A stretch of 64,000 bases of DNA from NCBI GenBank assembly GCA_947034895.1, contig OX344764.1:35218935-35282934 (forward strand), in the 5' to 3' direction. The notes beneath the pieces are model-generated. The model worked only from the letters and a program-made list of their open reading frames with translations. It was not told the DNA's origin and ran no database searches. Shown one piece after another: positions 24,871 to 37,379 of the stretch (its first letter is position 1; each line of letters begins with the position of its first letter). This DNA is from Rhytidiadelphus loreus (lineage: Eukaryota > Streptophyta > Bryopsida > Hypnales > Hylocomiaceae). A program made the position numbers and the translations under genes.

Positions 24871-25324
24871 GTCATCCTATTCAATTGTCAATTTCGTGGG
24901 ACAACCTTTCACTTTTGCAATTTGCATAGTTCCATATAATAATTCATACCCGGAAACATAGAAATGAATAACTAATTAGTTGATGAGGTTCACATGTACA
25001 GTACATTTAAATTATCACATGTAGACTACAAGTTCAATGGATGAATTACACAATGGTTTCTACATTCAAATTACATTTCAACCAACATTTCCACATTGAC
25101 TTTTTAAATCATGTCTTAAAATCATAAAAGAAGTCCTCTACCTTGTGGATTCAAAAAAATGAATGTCTTCAAATTGCAATGTAATAATGTATCCATGTAA
25201 CCATGTATAGAAGGCGAGCCAAAATTGGTACAAGATTATATTGGGATGGTGGGAATACAAGGTGAAACCATCAAAGCTATGCCGCATGTTGCACCAATTT
25301 TTTGTTGAGCACATGAAAAATTTA

Positions 25325-25353
25325 TAGGGTTTAGGGTTTAGGGTATAGGGTTT
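25325..25353 (+). repeat. Short interstitial telomere-type repeat
   Basis: About four units of the plant telomere motif TTTAGGG appear ('ggtttagggtttagggta'), with degenerate copies alongside. It is too short to be a telomere remnant with certainty. Confidence 0.6.
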
Positions 25354-25499
25354 AGCATTAGAAAGAGTAATAGAATGTGGGGAAGGAAATGAACAGTAAG
25401 CTTTCAGACATTGGATGCTTTCTAAATTCATTGGTTATTTTTTACAGTGATTTAACTATTTTAAGGATCTGTTGTTTGAACAGTGCGTACACAGTTGGC

Positions 25500-25820
25500 G
25501 GATGACAGTTCAACAAGTCCGTGCAGAGGATCTGATGGCCTGATTGGAAATCCTAAATAGCTAAATCCATCGGACGGCCTCTTCTGACGACTAGATCCAA
25601 CGGCCTGATCGAACGGCCTCTTTCAATGGCGTCTTTCGATGGCCTGATCAGATGGCCGCGTTCGATTCCACGGCCTGATCGGATGGGGGTGTCTGATCCA
25701 ACGAGCTCTTCTGATGGCCTAATCGGACGGCCACGGCCTGTTTGGATGACCAGGTCTGATCCGACGGCTAAGAGGCGGACGGATTGAGGTCCGGGCCCGA
25801 ACTTGGATTAGGTTTGGTTT
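25500..25820. repeat. Dense array of GATCNGACGGCCT-type motifs
   Basis: Well over ten variants of 'gatcggacggcct' and 'gatggcctgatc' occur in 300 bp. It lies about 1.3 kb before the transposase-like gene at 27163 and may be that element's subterminal motif array. Confidence 0.6.
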
Positions 25821-26689
25821 CGGATGGATATATGATCGGATGGGCCCTTTATTTTGGTCTCGGGGGGTGTAGTCATTGTGCGGATTAGCAAACTATGAGC
25901 GAAAAAATGATAGGGTATTTTTTATTCATTTGGGCTAAAAATTAGAAAAGAGTTTAGAGTACTATAGGGTATGGAATAATAGGCCCCATTAGAAAATGCA
26001 GTAGTACTAAAATAGCCCCCTTTATATTAAATTCTTTGACCAAATGTCTGAAATTGCTTATTGTACTATAGGAAATATACTTCTTAGTTCATGTAAGACT
26101 CTCGGATTCCTACAATGACTTAACTACTCTTACAACTAAGTGTTATACATTGTACATGGATACATAATTTAGGGTCTGACTACTGTAAGTTAATACGGAG
26201 TATGATTTAATATTACAGAATACAAGATTCTGCAGATCTCGTTTAGGGTACTCAGTGATGGTTTACTGCGCTTAGGGTCAGTTCAATCTGGCTCAGTCAT
26301 GGGGTTTTCGGCTTAGGGGTCAGGGCAATCTGGCTCAACTCGGCTTAGGGGTCAGTTCACTTGAAGCTGACCGTTGCGTCTGAGTTTGCAAGGAAGAGGT
26401 TTAGGGTTTGTTCAATTGGTCGGGACTGGGTGCAATCTCCCGACGTGTGCAAGAATCCGGCCATGGCGTGTGCAAGGACCTGAGTTTGCTGTCGACGAGG
26501 TGGAGGGTTTGTGCAATCAATTTGCTTTGGACGAGGTGGAGGGTTTGTGCAAGGACCTTAGTTTGTTGGATATGGGGTTTACGGTTTGTGCGCCTGTTCA
26601 GTTTCGGGTGTCCCACAGAAGCAGTCCTCGTTACGGTTTGGGGCGGATCTGTGTTGAGCGTGTAGGGTTTACGGTTTGTGCAATCAATT

Positions 26690-26775
26690 TCGTTGTTTGG
26701 CTACGGGTTTGTGCAATCAATTTTGTTGTTTGGCTACGGTTTGTGCAATCAATTTTGTTGTTTGGCTACGGTTGG
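26690..26775 (+). repeat. Three tandem ~33-bp units in the leader of the transposase-like gene
   Basis: 'gtttgtgcaatcaatttt' followed by 'gttgtttggctacg' is repeated three times. It forms part of a G/T-rich leader (26230-27160) that contains open frames but no recognisable protein. Confidence 0.8.
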
Positions 26776-27162
26776 TTTGTTGGGAGCATCCCCAAGCAGC
26801 CCTCGTTACGTTTTGTTGCAAATCCGTCACGGTTTGTTGCAGATCTATATTTTGGTTGTAGGCTTCACGACTTCAGGGTTTGGGGAATTGTTTTTTCTGT
26901 GTCTTTTTCTTGCGTGACAGCGTCACATGGTGCCTGGGGTCGTTGCGATCATCTTGGCACCTGCTGCTTTGAGGTATTGCTAGTCTCTGAATTGGGCAAC
27001 GTAGGGTTTTGTATTGCGGTTGTCTTGTGGTCTTCAGGCTCTTGTTAATTTGTGGTATACCTTTCAGGGTTTAGGGTGCGTTGCTCTTGCGTTTTGGATC
27101 CAGATGTGCTGCGTGGTGTAATGATAGATTCGATTTGTTGAACGCAGGGTTTAGGGGCGTGG

Positions 27163-30100
27163 ATGATGGCGCTCAATTACAAGATCAGACTGTACTCTGT
27201 GGAGGATGATGTGGGGCAGCCGGAGCTACTCAGTCCGTTTTTTTGCAACTCCAGCGATACGTATGCGGATTTGCGCACGCGCTTGGAGAACGGGGAATGC
27301 GTGGAGTGGCCTTTCCTTTTCTGGGACTTAGATGATGCATGCTGAATACCAAAGCGGTTCGAGGCCATGAACCCGGTTAAAGAACGCGTTTATGTAATTC
27401 CGTCGGTGGAGGGCGACGCCGGACGTCGCAAGCGGTGCCGTGTTGGGGACCAGATCGACACGAGGAGCAGCGACTTGGCAGCGGAGCAGCCAGGGCAACT
27501 TATAGGTTCGGGAGGTGTCCAACCGTGTGGCACGGATGTCTTGCACGCCGGTGCTGCACGGACGTTGGAGGAGGCAGGAGCTGCCGGTTTAGGGCATTCC
27601 ACTGAAGTTCCGGAATTTCCTGAAGACGACGAGGCTGAGCCACAGCTGACACTGTCACCTACTGATGTGCTCGAGGAGACCCTGCTACAATCCACGCTGT
27701 TAGCCACTGATGTGCTTGAGAATTACAAGCAGAGTGCAGAAAAGCTGAGAAGGGAGCTGGAGTCACTTGATTTTGCAGATCACAAGTGGGACCTAAAAAC
27801 TTACGATCACTGTGGCTTGGCTGTTGTGAAGATATATTGCGGGGAGTGTAAGAGAGAAATTGGGGGTACGGGCCGTGATCACTCCCAGATTGCAGTGCAA
27901 AACCTATTTGCAAATTTCAAGAAGAGTCATTTACATTCAGCTCTCCACATCAAGCAATGGTGCAGGAAGAGGTGTTTAGTGTACAGCGACCACCCAAAGG
28001 AGGGCAAGTCCAACAAACCGATCATTTTGACACCAACAGATCACCGACGAAGAGTGGAGGAAGGCGTTAGCATTCTTCAAAGTGTGAATGACTTGATCTC
28101 TTCAAATGATCCTCCGTTTGTAATAGTCGGAGATGTGGGTGTTCCCCAGTTGAAGTCCTTTTGGTTCAAGGTGCGCTGCAAGCTCGATGGAGAACTACTG
28201 CTCCTGTGCCCGCAGAAGGGGAACCTTAGACAGAACTTAGAGAATCACGTCCATGGCCTGGTTCATACGAAGTGCTGTGAAGACTTGGCTGCGGCAAGCA
28301 GTTCGTCGAAGAGTTCATGTGCAGTCAACTCCGGAAAACGGGGGAGACCCACCGCAAGGTCGAGGTCGACCACCGGCAATCAACACGACCTCCATTTTTG
28401 GTTCAACAGTCCAGGCACTGTAGGTTCCGAAGCAGCAGGAGAACCCCCGTTAGGTATGCACTCCGACTCAATTTTGTCGTTGCTGTGTTGGGGGTTTACG
28501 AAGAAAATCGTTGAGTACGCTGGGAAGTCCTATAGAGTCGAGTCGTTGCAGAATGATTCAAAGATTGGATCGGTGTGGATGGCGGAGCCAAGCACAACTG
28601 CCGATTTTGTATTTCGAGGTCAACTTGTTCTTATAAGAGGGTGCTTTCGGCATGTACAGTGTAAACGGTTGGGTGCCACAGGAGAACCCTTTACGAATTT
28701 CATTTGTTCCAATTGCATGGAAATTGAGCAAGCCAATGATTTCAGACTTAAGGTACAAAGGGAAGGTCGTGCTCTTGTCAAGCGTGGTCGCAGGGATATA
28801 CAACAAGGAAGAAGGATAGGCTATCTACAGATCACTGAACTGGCCTCATAGTCAAGGACGTTAGGCAGGAAATACCGTGATGAAAAGGCTAGGCACTGGC
28901 TCATGAAGTCTAGGGTCGCGCAATTGAAAGTAAGTCAGCGTGGTTTGAAACTTAGTGCTGTAGAAGATTTTAATAGAAAAGATGTTCTCTCTTTTTGTAA
29001 CAACATACTGGCGGCTCACAGAACCAACACCTTCGGGGGAAAGCCAGCTTTGTGGGACTTCCTCAGGGACGTTGCCACAAACTTAAATCGTGTGAGGTAG
29101 GGTCATAGATTCTCCAAAAATTCAAAGTCATTTGCTCAAGCTAAGTATGAGGATATATGGTGGTAGGCGAATGTGTGATTTGTTTACCTTGAATTTTGGT
29201 GGGCTGTCCTATGATTGTACTAAACGGGAAAATAAGAAAGGGATTCGATTCATTGCTGGGGAGCATTCTGCGTTGTTTGCTGTTGTGGCTGACATTTACA
29301 GGGAGGCCAAAGCGAATCACGGAGTAGAAGGACCTGTTCCTGTCATCTTGGCGGAGGACGAGACAAAAGTCAAGGCTCGTATATCTTGGGACGCTCGGTC
29401 TGATGGACTGGTGGGCTTTTGTGGAATGAAGGAGAATCATCGATGCGTATCCACCTTCAGGCCTCACGTAGGGAATGGTGAGAGTGGGTATGCAGCCATA
29501 GTAGATTCTTTCCGTCAGAATGACAAGGGGAGTTTTGCTCGTGTCATCATGGTGAATCCTTTGCATGCTTTGTTGCCTCGACTTGTACTTGTTGTGTCTA
29601 GCACTTGCAACCGTTTCAATTCCGACTGGGTCCGTAATCAGTGGAATACTATTGACACGCTCTGGCAAGACAACTGTGGGCCTGTTCTCGGACCGATTGT
29701 GGGGCATTCTTCCGATGAGGATTCTAGGAGGAGGCAGCTCATGGTCCATGACTACTGTAGCAAGGTAGGGTTCAGGTATGAAATCCCGTGGGAAGGTTGG
29801 TCCTTATCTTGTAAATGGCTTGGCGAGAATAAAGTGAGAGGCTTGCATGATCAGGATTTTATTCACAACGAAAAGAAATTAATCAACCCCCTTGACAGCG
29901 CTGTAAAGAACCTGCAGCTAGGAGTTGATGTCTGTTACTTAGATCACCTTGGTCAGGTTTATCAGAGGTTTGGTATTGATCAGCATGGTCTCAGAAAGGA
30001 AGATGTGGAGCGCACAGATAGACAGAATTGGGCAAGTGCACAACGAATTTGTGCGAAGAAGGCCAGAACTTGTTTGCAGGAACTGCGAACTACAAGGAAT

Positions 30101-30190
30101 GCACATCAGGAGAGAACTTTGGGGACCGAGCTGTATCTGTCTATTTGTGCTGACTATATTGACATCTTCCTTTCCGTGTCCTTGACTTTG
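27163..30190 (+). pseudogene. Zinc-finger transposase-like gene, superfamily not identified
   Basis: The frame opens at ATG 27163/27166 (MALNYKIRLYS) and continues past TGA 27343-27345, TAG 28849-28851 and TAG 29098-29100. A frameshift near 29150 leads to a second long frame (29132-30241). The N-terminus is small and acidic ('PFLFWDLDDA'), followed by a disordered linker. A CGEC..SHLHSALH zinc-finger pattern (27837-27950) precedes a 'SGKRGRPTARSRS' basic patch. The downstream half has conserved-looking acidic motifs 'ILAEDETKVKARISWD', 'WGFCG'-like 'VGFCGMKENHRC', 'GHSSDEDSRRRQLM' and 'LSDQDFVHN'-like 'LHDQDFIHNEKKLINPLD'. Spaced Asp/Glu residues suggest a DDE/D nuclease, but I cannot place it in a named superfamily. 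Motif arrays lie upstream and a captured host exon follows. The copy is dead. Confidence 0.55.
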
Positions 30191-30390
30191 AGGATCCATT
30201 TTGGAGGGACCTTCGCTGGACAAGCTAAGTACTCTTGTACATGATGCTCTCCCCTTCATGTTGCAAGCAATGAAAGATGAGAACAACCATGTGAAGGATA
30301 CTACAACGTGGACCCTACGAAGGATCTTTAAGTTCCTACATGGACCTTCTCTCGAGGCTCCAGTTATTACTCAATCCAATGCGTGTTCTT
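30184..30390 (+). pseudogene. Captured fragment of importin beta-1 (karyopherin beta)
   Basis: The frame reads 'GSILEGPSLDKLSTLVHDA', 'AMKDENNHVKDTT.WTL.RIF.FLHGPS' and 'PVITQSNA'. It matches the importin-beta HEAT-repeat region around the 'VKDTTAWTLGRI' signature. Importin beta carries cargo through the nuclear pore; here only about 70 residues remain, with no start codon, and 'WTLGRI' has become 'WTLRRI'. It begins directly where the transposase-like frame ends (30180-30190), as in Pack-type gene capture or insertion into the host gene. Confidence 0.8.
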
Positions 30391-30430
30391 GCTTTTACAT
30401 GAGCTAACCTTTCCATTCTCCGTTTTGCAG

Positions 30431-30591
30431 CTAAGTTGCAGGCCAAAGCGACCCTTTGGAAGCCACGCAGGTCCATGGCGGCTGCGGCGCCTGGGCCTCT
30501 TCTTCGTCAGCCTGTTCGCCGAGAAGAACTACGTCCAAGCTGGAGCAGTACTTCGAAATGTTTCGCCGGACTTTGAAGAGTATCAGGTATG
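30431..30591 (+). pseudogene. Second exon-like block after the importin fragment
   Basis: A T-rich tract with acceptor CCGTTTTGCAG is followed by about 160 bp open in two frames and ending at a consensus donor (ATCAG|GTATGT at 30592). It is GC-rich compared with its surroundings. The encoded peptide ('SKLEQYFEMFRRTLKSI' in one frame) is not recognised. It may be another captured exon. Confidence 0.4.
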
Positions 30592-30754
30592 TACACATTA
30601 TTTTGTTTACAACCTGTCGCCATGCTGGAACTTGGAATGCATTTCGTTTTAGCATAGTTGGTGTACATTTCCATTGATGCAAGTGTGTTTGTTGCAATGC
30701 AGGTGCAGAGGATTTTGAGCACCGGTTACAGTAGTGTAGGTTAGCCTTAGTTTT

Positions 30755-30915
30755 GTTCATGGACCCATAATGTGCAAATTCTGGTCCTATTCACTGTGTT
30801 TGTAAACACAATGAGAACATTGTTTTTCTTAACTTCTATTATGTTCATGGATACATAATATGCTAACTTTGGTCCCATTCACTGTGTTTGTAAACACAAT
30901 GAGCATTATTTTTCT
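30755..30915 (+). repeat. Tandem duplication of ~85 bp
   Basis: 'gttcatgga..cataatgtgc' (about 30758) and 'gttcatgga..cataatatgc' (about 30843) start two copies. Both end in 'cactgtgtttgtaaacacaa'. No coding content is seen here or in the AT-rich stretch to 31580. Confidence 0.75.
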
Positions 30916-31587
30916 TACTCCATCATTGTGTACGAAAACTATGTTTGATGTGTGTCCTAATACAGCTCCCACAGAAGACTGAATCTTGTGAGATATCAAG
31001 TAAAGGGTGACACCAAAGTTTTTTTTGGAGTAAAAGCTTTCTTCTGTCAAATTTCGTTGTAACTTAAATTGTCGTTGGCCTGAAATTTTCTCAACATTTT
31101 TTGGGTCCATGCTGCATTATATATGTCAAGAACATTCCCTAAACCAAACCACCCCATTCAATTTTGGGCCAAAATTATAGTAGAATAATTTTTCAATCTA
31201 ATATACCATATCATTTATTCATAGAAAATTGGAATTGTAAGTAATGCAAGCCCCTTCTCTATTAACCCAAATTAGAAAATTACATAATTGTAGCATGTGA
31301 AAAAAAAATAAAAATAAAAATAGCCCCCTATAAAATAGTGGTTGGTCGCTCATATATCCTTATTTTTTTAAGGCACAGCACCCCCCGAGATTTTGGTTCA
31401 CATCTTCTCTCCAAGCTTGCCAAGTCAGATGTACTGCTGTTGCCTCTGGCACTAGTTGCTCTTACTTGGTGGAGAGAAGGGGTCCAACATATTTTATTAC
31501 AGTGTGACTTTGGCAGATTTACATACACATATATTTCAATTGACCAAATTTTTTACTTTGAATTGCTCTTCAATTCAAAGTATCAAC

Positions 31588-34500
31588 CATGGCCGCGGAA
31601 TGTGATGGAGGGGCTACTGGGATGACTTCAGCACATCCTCCGCCGAAGAAAATTAAAACAAGGGGGGCGGACATGCGTTGCAATATGACATTTTAGATGA
31701 TCCGAACATCAAAGCGGAGCTTGACTGGGAGAAAGAAGAGGCAGAATATTGGAGCTCTAAAATGTGCAAACAATTTGTCAAAATGTACCACATTGACAAG
31801 TTGTAGCTTCGGGATTCCCACGTAGCCCACACACCATATTTCAATTGTAAGCCGTGGACTTGCAAGGATAAGCATTTTGTACATCGATCAAACGAGGTGT
31901 GGAAGGCGCTCTTCAACAACAAGGCAAAGAGTAAGGGATACATAAATTACAGCACGGCATCCATGGTATATGCAGAACTCATATTGGGTCGAAAGGTGGA
32001 TTGGAGCACGTTTCCAACAACATCACAATTGTCGCTTCAACTTTCAAAAAATCAAAAGGATATTCCCAATTTATACAACCATGGGGCACAAACAGCTAAA
32101 TCTAAAATAGTATTCAAAAATACTAGAACGCCTACAATGAAGGTTTCACAGGGCGTAGGCAATGCAGTACAGTTGGACCCCACAAAACCAAGAATGGAAG
32201 CCACCAATGCCTCTTTGGGATGTGTGTTTCGAAAGGTCAATTTCAAGGATCCGGAGACTTGTTTACCCACCTCGGTTCATGTACCAATCACGGGGGAGCA
32301 AAGCATTGCTCCAAACAAGCACGACCTCATGAAAGAAGTTGTCTCCTTTTCTTCGTCGCGAGAAGACAAAGTTGCAAGAGCAAATGCTACAATTGAACGG
32401 CTTATAGACAGCGATGCTCTCGATAGTTTGAAGTATGTTCTTCCAAACGTGGACTCACCAACGCCGCATAGTCCAATATTGAGCCCGATCCGTGAAGTTC
32501 AACTGTCATGCCAAAATGTAGAGCAACTTTACAACATGGCAACGACCTCCAATATTGATGGCAATGAGATTGTGTGCAAGTATCCACTCTTGTGCACTTT
32601 AACTCCTAGAAGATTACAATATATGGGTCAAATTCCGAATCCAGAGCATCTTGAAATCATACTTAGGTGCGGATTAGAGTACCCATCTCTAGTGGATGAA
32701 TTGAGAGAAGGTGAACCCGTGAACGAGGTTGAGTGCTCTATGGCAACCGAAAACAAACTTGGATTTCACAATTTTGTGACATCCGTTCAAGCTATAACAT
32801 GTTTTGCTGAAGTTGTAGCTGAAATGGTCTTGTTGGCTATGGAATTGGCCAAGAATTTATCCACATTATCGCATCCACTATTGAAGGGTGGATTGGCTTT
32901 TCACAAGTTTGCTAGTGGAGCACTATCACTTTTTGATGAGAAGTACAACTACTTGCAGAAAATCGTGGAGCTAGAGCAGAAGAATGACGAGTGGAGTAAA
33001 AAGTATGAAAGGGTTGTTGAAAGATGTGAATCTTTGGGAAGGCAATTGGTGACATCAAGAAAGAAGTATAGCGACAAATATGTGAAGGAACGAAACGAAG
33101 AACAGGGCCTCTCTACAATGGAGAACCAACTACCAAGGTCACAAGAAACTCAAGAGAGCAATCAACTCTGTCTTCCATTTGAAAAGGTCAAAGTAGTGGA
33201 GGAGCTTGAGATCGGAAAGGTGGATGAGGTTCCAACTTGGAGCGAATTGAATCGAAGATTAAATGAGGTAAACCAAGAAAATGTCCTTCTTCAGTCGAGA
33301 TTGGACCGGATGAAACGAGTGGAGAACATGGATGAATGTATGCCGGAGAGCGGATCAGAGTCTCGGTGGTTGACATGGATACAACAACTTCAAGACAAAC
33401 CGTCTTTAGCATCTCGGGCAATGATCGGAATTCGCACCCTTGCAATGAAGTTGGATGAAGATTGCAATGTCGTTGAGGCTGTTTTGAAGAAGTTCAAGAG
33501 TGCGCTCGAGCAACATTCTTGGGGGTCTATGCCAATGACATGTTGGGGAGACATGGATGCCATGTACGAGTAGTTGAACCATGCCAAAAAGGAATTGCTA
33601 GCCCACAATTGCGACATCAATTGGGCTTTTGAAGTAGAGGAAGGATGGACTCCTTACACAACGCTTCCAACACACATTAAGAAGAATGAGAAGATAGTTG
33701 TGTATGGTTTCAATCTAGGCAATGAAATGTTGAAGGGTCATTGTAGCATTTGCCAAGGTCCTTTTGGGCCTAAAGGAGCCTTCACCATGGGTCATTGTCG
33801 CCACATTTTTCATATCAAATGTGTTGTGCAAGCATCCCTTTTTCAGTCCGCTTGTGCCGAGTGCCGTTCTCCTTTGAGTCCTAGGTTCTACGAAATGTTT
33901 GGCATCTTGGAAGGTATGCCCCTCGGCCACGAATACAATAGATGGACTCTTCCACTTGACCAAGGGCCATATAAATTCCAGAATTATTGGCATTGGGGGA
34001 AACCCCTCATATGGGATCCACAAGAATAGAAGCATGAACTATATGATGGATCTATGCAACCGATGGATTCCTTCATGTGGATGACCCAAAATAGGGAAGT
34101 GGAGTTGCAGGCTCATGCCATTAATGATGGTGAGGCTCGTGAATTGTTTTGTCGCAGTATGGAAGGGCATTAGAGCATGCAACACCAAAAAAAATTCCGG
34201 TTTTCTGAAAAAGAAGTGCAGAAAGGACCAGATGGCAATTGGGTAGAGGTGGAGCATCCTTTTGGCTTCAGTGAACAATATGAGGCATACAACCATGTTC
34301 CCATAGGCAGGGCATTGTTCTTATCTAAGTTGCAAGAAGCTGCATCAATTCGTATTCTTGTGGAAATGGATGGAGAATTAAACAAAGGGGATTCGTTCGT
34401 GGAGGTGGTAGGGGCATTTGATAGGAAGGTGGGTCAAATCTCACTCAAATGGACCAAAAAAGGGGTCAGATACATTGAAATCTGCAATGTATCTTCTTTA

Positions 34501-35812
34501 TAGCTATTGTTTTTTAATGCTAATCTATTAAATTTAGTCATTTTAGTCCTTTTCCATTAGTAGTTCAAGGCATGTTAAGACTAATATTTTTCTATTCAAA
34601 AAATAATTTAATCTTCTTTACTAAAGTTCAAATTGAAGTTCAGATATCAACCTGTCAGGTTTTTCAATGGTAGAAAAGGGGTTTAATTTCTAATGAATAA
34701 TAATGTGATGAAATTTAAAAAAATCATATGTATATATATTCATATGATAGAGTAGAAAAGGAATCATTTGCTACAATTTAAATATTTTTTCATTTTCTAT
34801 AATATTCAAAAGTAAAAACATTTGAACGTCTTTTTCAATAGAAAAACTAGTTCAAATGATGATTGTGATAAAATAAAAAGTGTTTATATTATTTATATGA
34901 AGGTCCCTATGAAATCAATTTTTGAAATTGAATGTTTAATTATTTTTAAAGATTAAATCAAGAATGTGTCAAAAATCAATAAATCGATTAAAAAATTATA
35001 CTATTTTTAGTCCAAAATTTAATCACTAGAAATTCTTTTTCATAATTGTATATTTTAAAAGATTAAAAAATTAGGATTAAAAAGTCTATTTAAAGTACTA
35101 TAATGTAACAAAGACACTAAATTTAGCTTTAAAATTGGTGATTTACAACTTTTAAAAGATTCTTTTTATGAAATTTTTTCTTCATCCCTTTAAGACGATG
35201 CATTTCTATACTATTCATCAATAAATTTTTAAAAATAATAACAACATCAAAGTAATTGAGACCTTCAAAAGTTTAAAAAATGACTCTAGTCCTGTCCTAC
35301 AAAAGTAATCCCAATGGTACCTTTGAGTGTGGTTTGACCCGGGTGGCTGACATCATAGGTCAATGGAGGGCGTTCCTATTGGAAGGAGTCACTGAAGGGA
35401 GCACATTATACAATCCCAGTGATGATGAAGTGGTGAATGGGATGGTAAATTGAGTGGACGTTGCTTTGAGAGCCTTGAAGGCGATGGATGTAGATTTGAC
35501 TCCGAAGCGAAAATAGAAGCGGAAGATTGAAGATGACGATGACTATTCTTCGGAAACAATATGACAATTTGTCATCGTTGACAGGGCAACCAAATCAAAA
35601 CGGCTCTTTGGCTCAGCAAGCCCTGGGGGGAAATCTCATCGGGAAAGTCCAAGGATTGCTGCTCAAGTGGCGCAACGCAATTAAAAGGGGTCCTCTGGTG
35701 GTTCGGGAGATGGCAACAATGATAGAATTAAATAGAAATGGACCAATAGGTCTATTGCAATAGAAGAAATAGAACTCTATACTCTATAAACTTTTGTTTT
35801 AATTTCACGAGG
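31588..35812 (+). pseudogene. TE-borne RING-finger protein gene, copy 1
   Basis: ATG 31588 (MAAECDGGATG) is followed by a likely frameshift near 31670. One frame then runs to 34503 (over 900 codons), broken by TAG 31804, 33571, 34027 and 34171. The N-terminal domain contains 'FNCKPWTCKDKHF' and 'NYSTASMVYAELILGRKVDW'. The middle has Ser-rich linkers and a coiled coil (about 32950-33320). The C-terminal RING-type zinc finger is C-x2-C..HC-x-H-x3-H-x2-C..C-x2-C (33740-33870), followed by 'RFYEMFGIL'. A last exon at about 35300-35812 (after acceptor CAAAAG) encodes 'TFECGLTRVADIIGQWRAFL' and a basic Lys/Arg tail, with five more stops. RING fingers usually mark E3 ubiquitin ligases. The same architecture recurs at 47617-44714, which supports a real TE protein family. 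Confidence 0.6.
34504..35290 (+). other. Probable last intron of RING gene copy 1
   Basis: This is AT-rich sequence without open frames between the frame ending at 34503 and the exon-like block at 35300. A donor AAT|GTATCT lies near 34490. Confidence 0.4.
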
Positions 35813-35999
35813 ATAAAATAGTAGTAAATAATTGTAATCACAGTATGTCTTGTTTTGCCTTTTATATCTACATATGTATGTCTTCTTTTTTAATATATAT
35901 ATATATATATATTTTGATGTTCATAATATGTTTTGATATTCTTGCAAGTTTCAATTCATGCTAGTTTGTTGAATCTTTTTGTCAAATGTCGCTTTTCAC

Positions 36000-36290
36000 T
36001 TCTTTCGCAATGATATAATGATTTGTTCATAGTATATGTAGTTTTTTTTCCATTCATCCATTATTTGATTGCAAAAAATATGAACCCAAGAAATCATGGT
36101 ACAAAAGCCTTGATAAATTCCTACAAGCTTGATAATCAAAGTCCGCCGGGACTCACGATTCGCAAGCTTGTAACAATTTACCAGAGGCGGGAGTTGAACC
36201 TGTAACCTCCCCAAAAGGAAGAAGCGAAGCCCAAATGCTTGGGTTCTACCTTAATGTCCAATATGGGAAGGAACTTCTTTCATGGTGATA
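36000..36290 (-). repeat. tRNA-derived SINE-like copy 1
   Basis: On the minus strand a B-box-like 'aggttcaactcccgcctctg' (near 36185-36204) follows 'ttgggcttcgcttcttcc'. The tail is AT-rich. Three similar units follow (36290-36540, 37380-37640, 37640-37890). This fits pol III promoter architecture of tRNA-related SINEs. Confidence 0.5.
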
Positions 36291-36540
36291 TAATGTTTTG
36301 TTCATAGTATATGTAGTCCTTTTCCATCTATTCATTATTTCATTACAAAAATATGAACTCAAAATTTTTTTTGACACAAAAGGCCCTAATTAATACTTAC
36401 AAGCTTGTTAGTTTAACTTTGGGCGATTAGCATGCTTGAAAGTATTAACTAGAGCTGGGATTTGAACCCGTGACCTCCCCAAAAAGAAGAAGCCAAGTCC
36501 AAATGTTTGGATATGCCTTGTGCACTTGTGTAGTTAATGT
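36290..36540 (-). repeat. tRNA-derived SINE-like copy 2
   Basis: The minus strand has 'gggttcaaatcccagct' (36454-36474), a good B-box (GGTTCRANNCC type), preceded by 'ggaggtcac'. The body matches the other copies ('gatataatg', 'cattatttcattacaaaaatatgaa'). Confidence 0.55.
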
Positions 36541-36648
36541 GAAACAATTGTATTTGAAACTCAACTACGTGAAGTCCCGAATCTGCACTAACAGATCGGA
36601 TAGGCTGTTCGGATGGCCTGTTCGGACGGGCTGGCCTGTTCAATACTA

Positions 36649-36930
36649 CACTAATGATGGTATTTAGTGTTATGTTACAAATAGTGTTACCTAATTTTTA
36701 CCAGACCCATTTAGAGTTTTACTTTCCACCTCTTGTGAGCTCATTTCTAATATGAAATTACCTTTAATACTAAATGAAGTCTTGTTAAAAATTTATATCC
36801 CAAAAAAATTCAAAAAGTTGTCAAATAGTACCTATATTGACATTTAGTGTTAGTAATACTAGTGAAATTGTTGACATTTAGTGTTGTACTTCATAATTAG
36901 TGTTGCCAACACTATATACCATTATTAGTG
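36649..36930. mobile_element. 282-bp MITE with CACTAAT ends
   Basis: The left end CACTAATGATGGTATTTAGT is inverted at the right end as CACTAATAATGGTATATAGT (reverse complement of 36911-36930). The dinucleotide TA flanks both ends (36647-36648 and 36931-36932). The interior repeats 'tttagtgtt' several times and has no gene. The ends look CACTA-like but the TA flank is Tc1/mariner-like, so the superfamily is open. Confidence 0.75.
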
Positions 36931-37379
36931 TAGTGTAGGACTTGCCTCCTGTCTTCAGCTAACTTGGCTAGGCACTTGGCTTTGGCTTGTCCTTTGACCT
37001 TGGGATCTATTCTTTTTCTCCCTTGGGTTCTGTGCTTTGGTTGGTTGATTATTAGATTTTGAAGAACTTAAATATTTTCGCCGAGGGCTTGTCCTTTTGG
37101 TTCTGTGTACTGTTTCCCCTTGCAATGAAAATTGTCCATGTGTTTAAAAAAAAAAAAAAATACTAGTAAATAATTGTAATTATGGTATGTCTTTTTTTTT
37201 TTTGGTGAAACACAAGGACTTGTTTTGCCTTTTATATGTACGTATGTATGTCTTTTTTTTTAATATATATATATATATATATATTTTCATATTCATGATA
37301 TGTTTTGATCTTCCTGCAAGTTTCAATTCATGCTAATTTGTTGAACCTTTTTGTCAAATGTGGCCTTTCACTTCTTTCG

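Noticed and set aside
26374..27048. Plus-strand frame of 224 codons
   Set aside because: Its sequence repeats 'CAINFVVWL' with the 33-bp tandem unit of the leader; no homology recognised.
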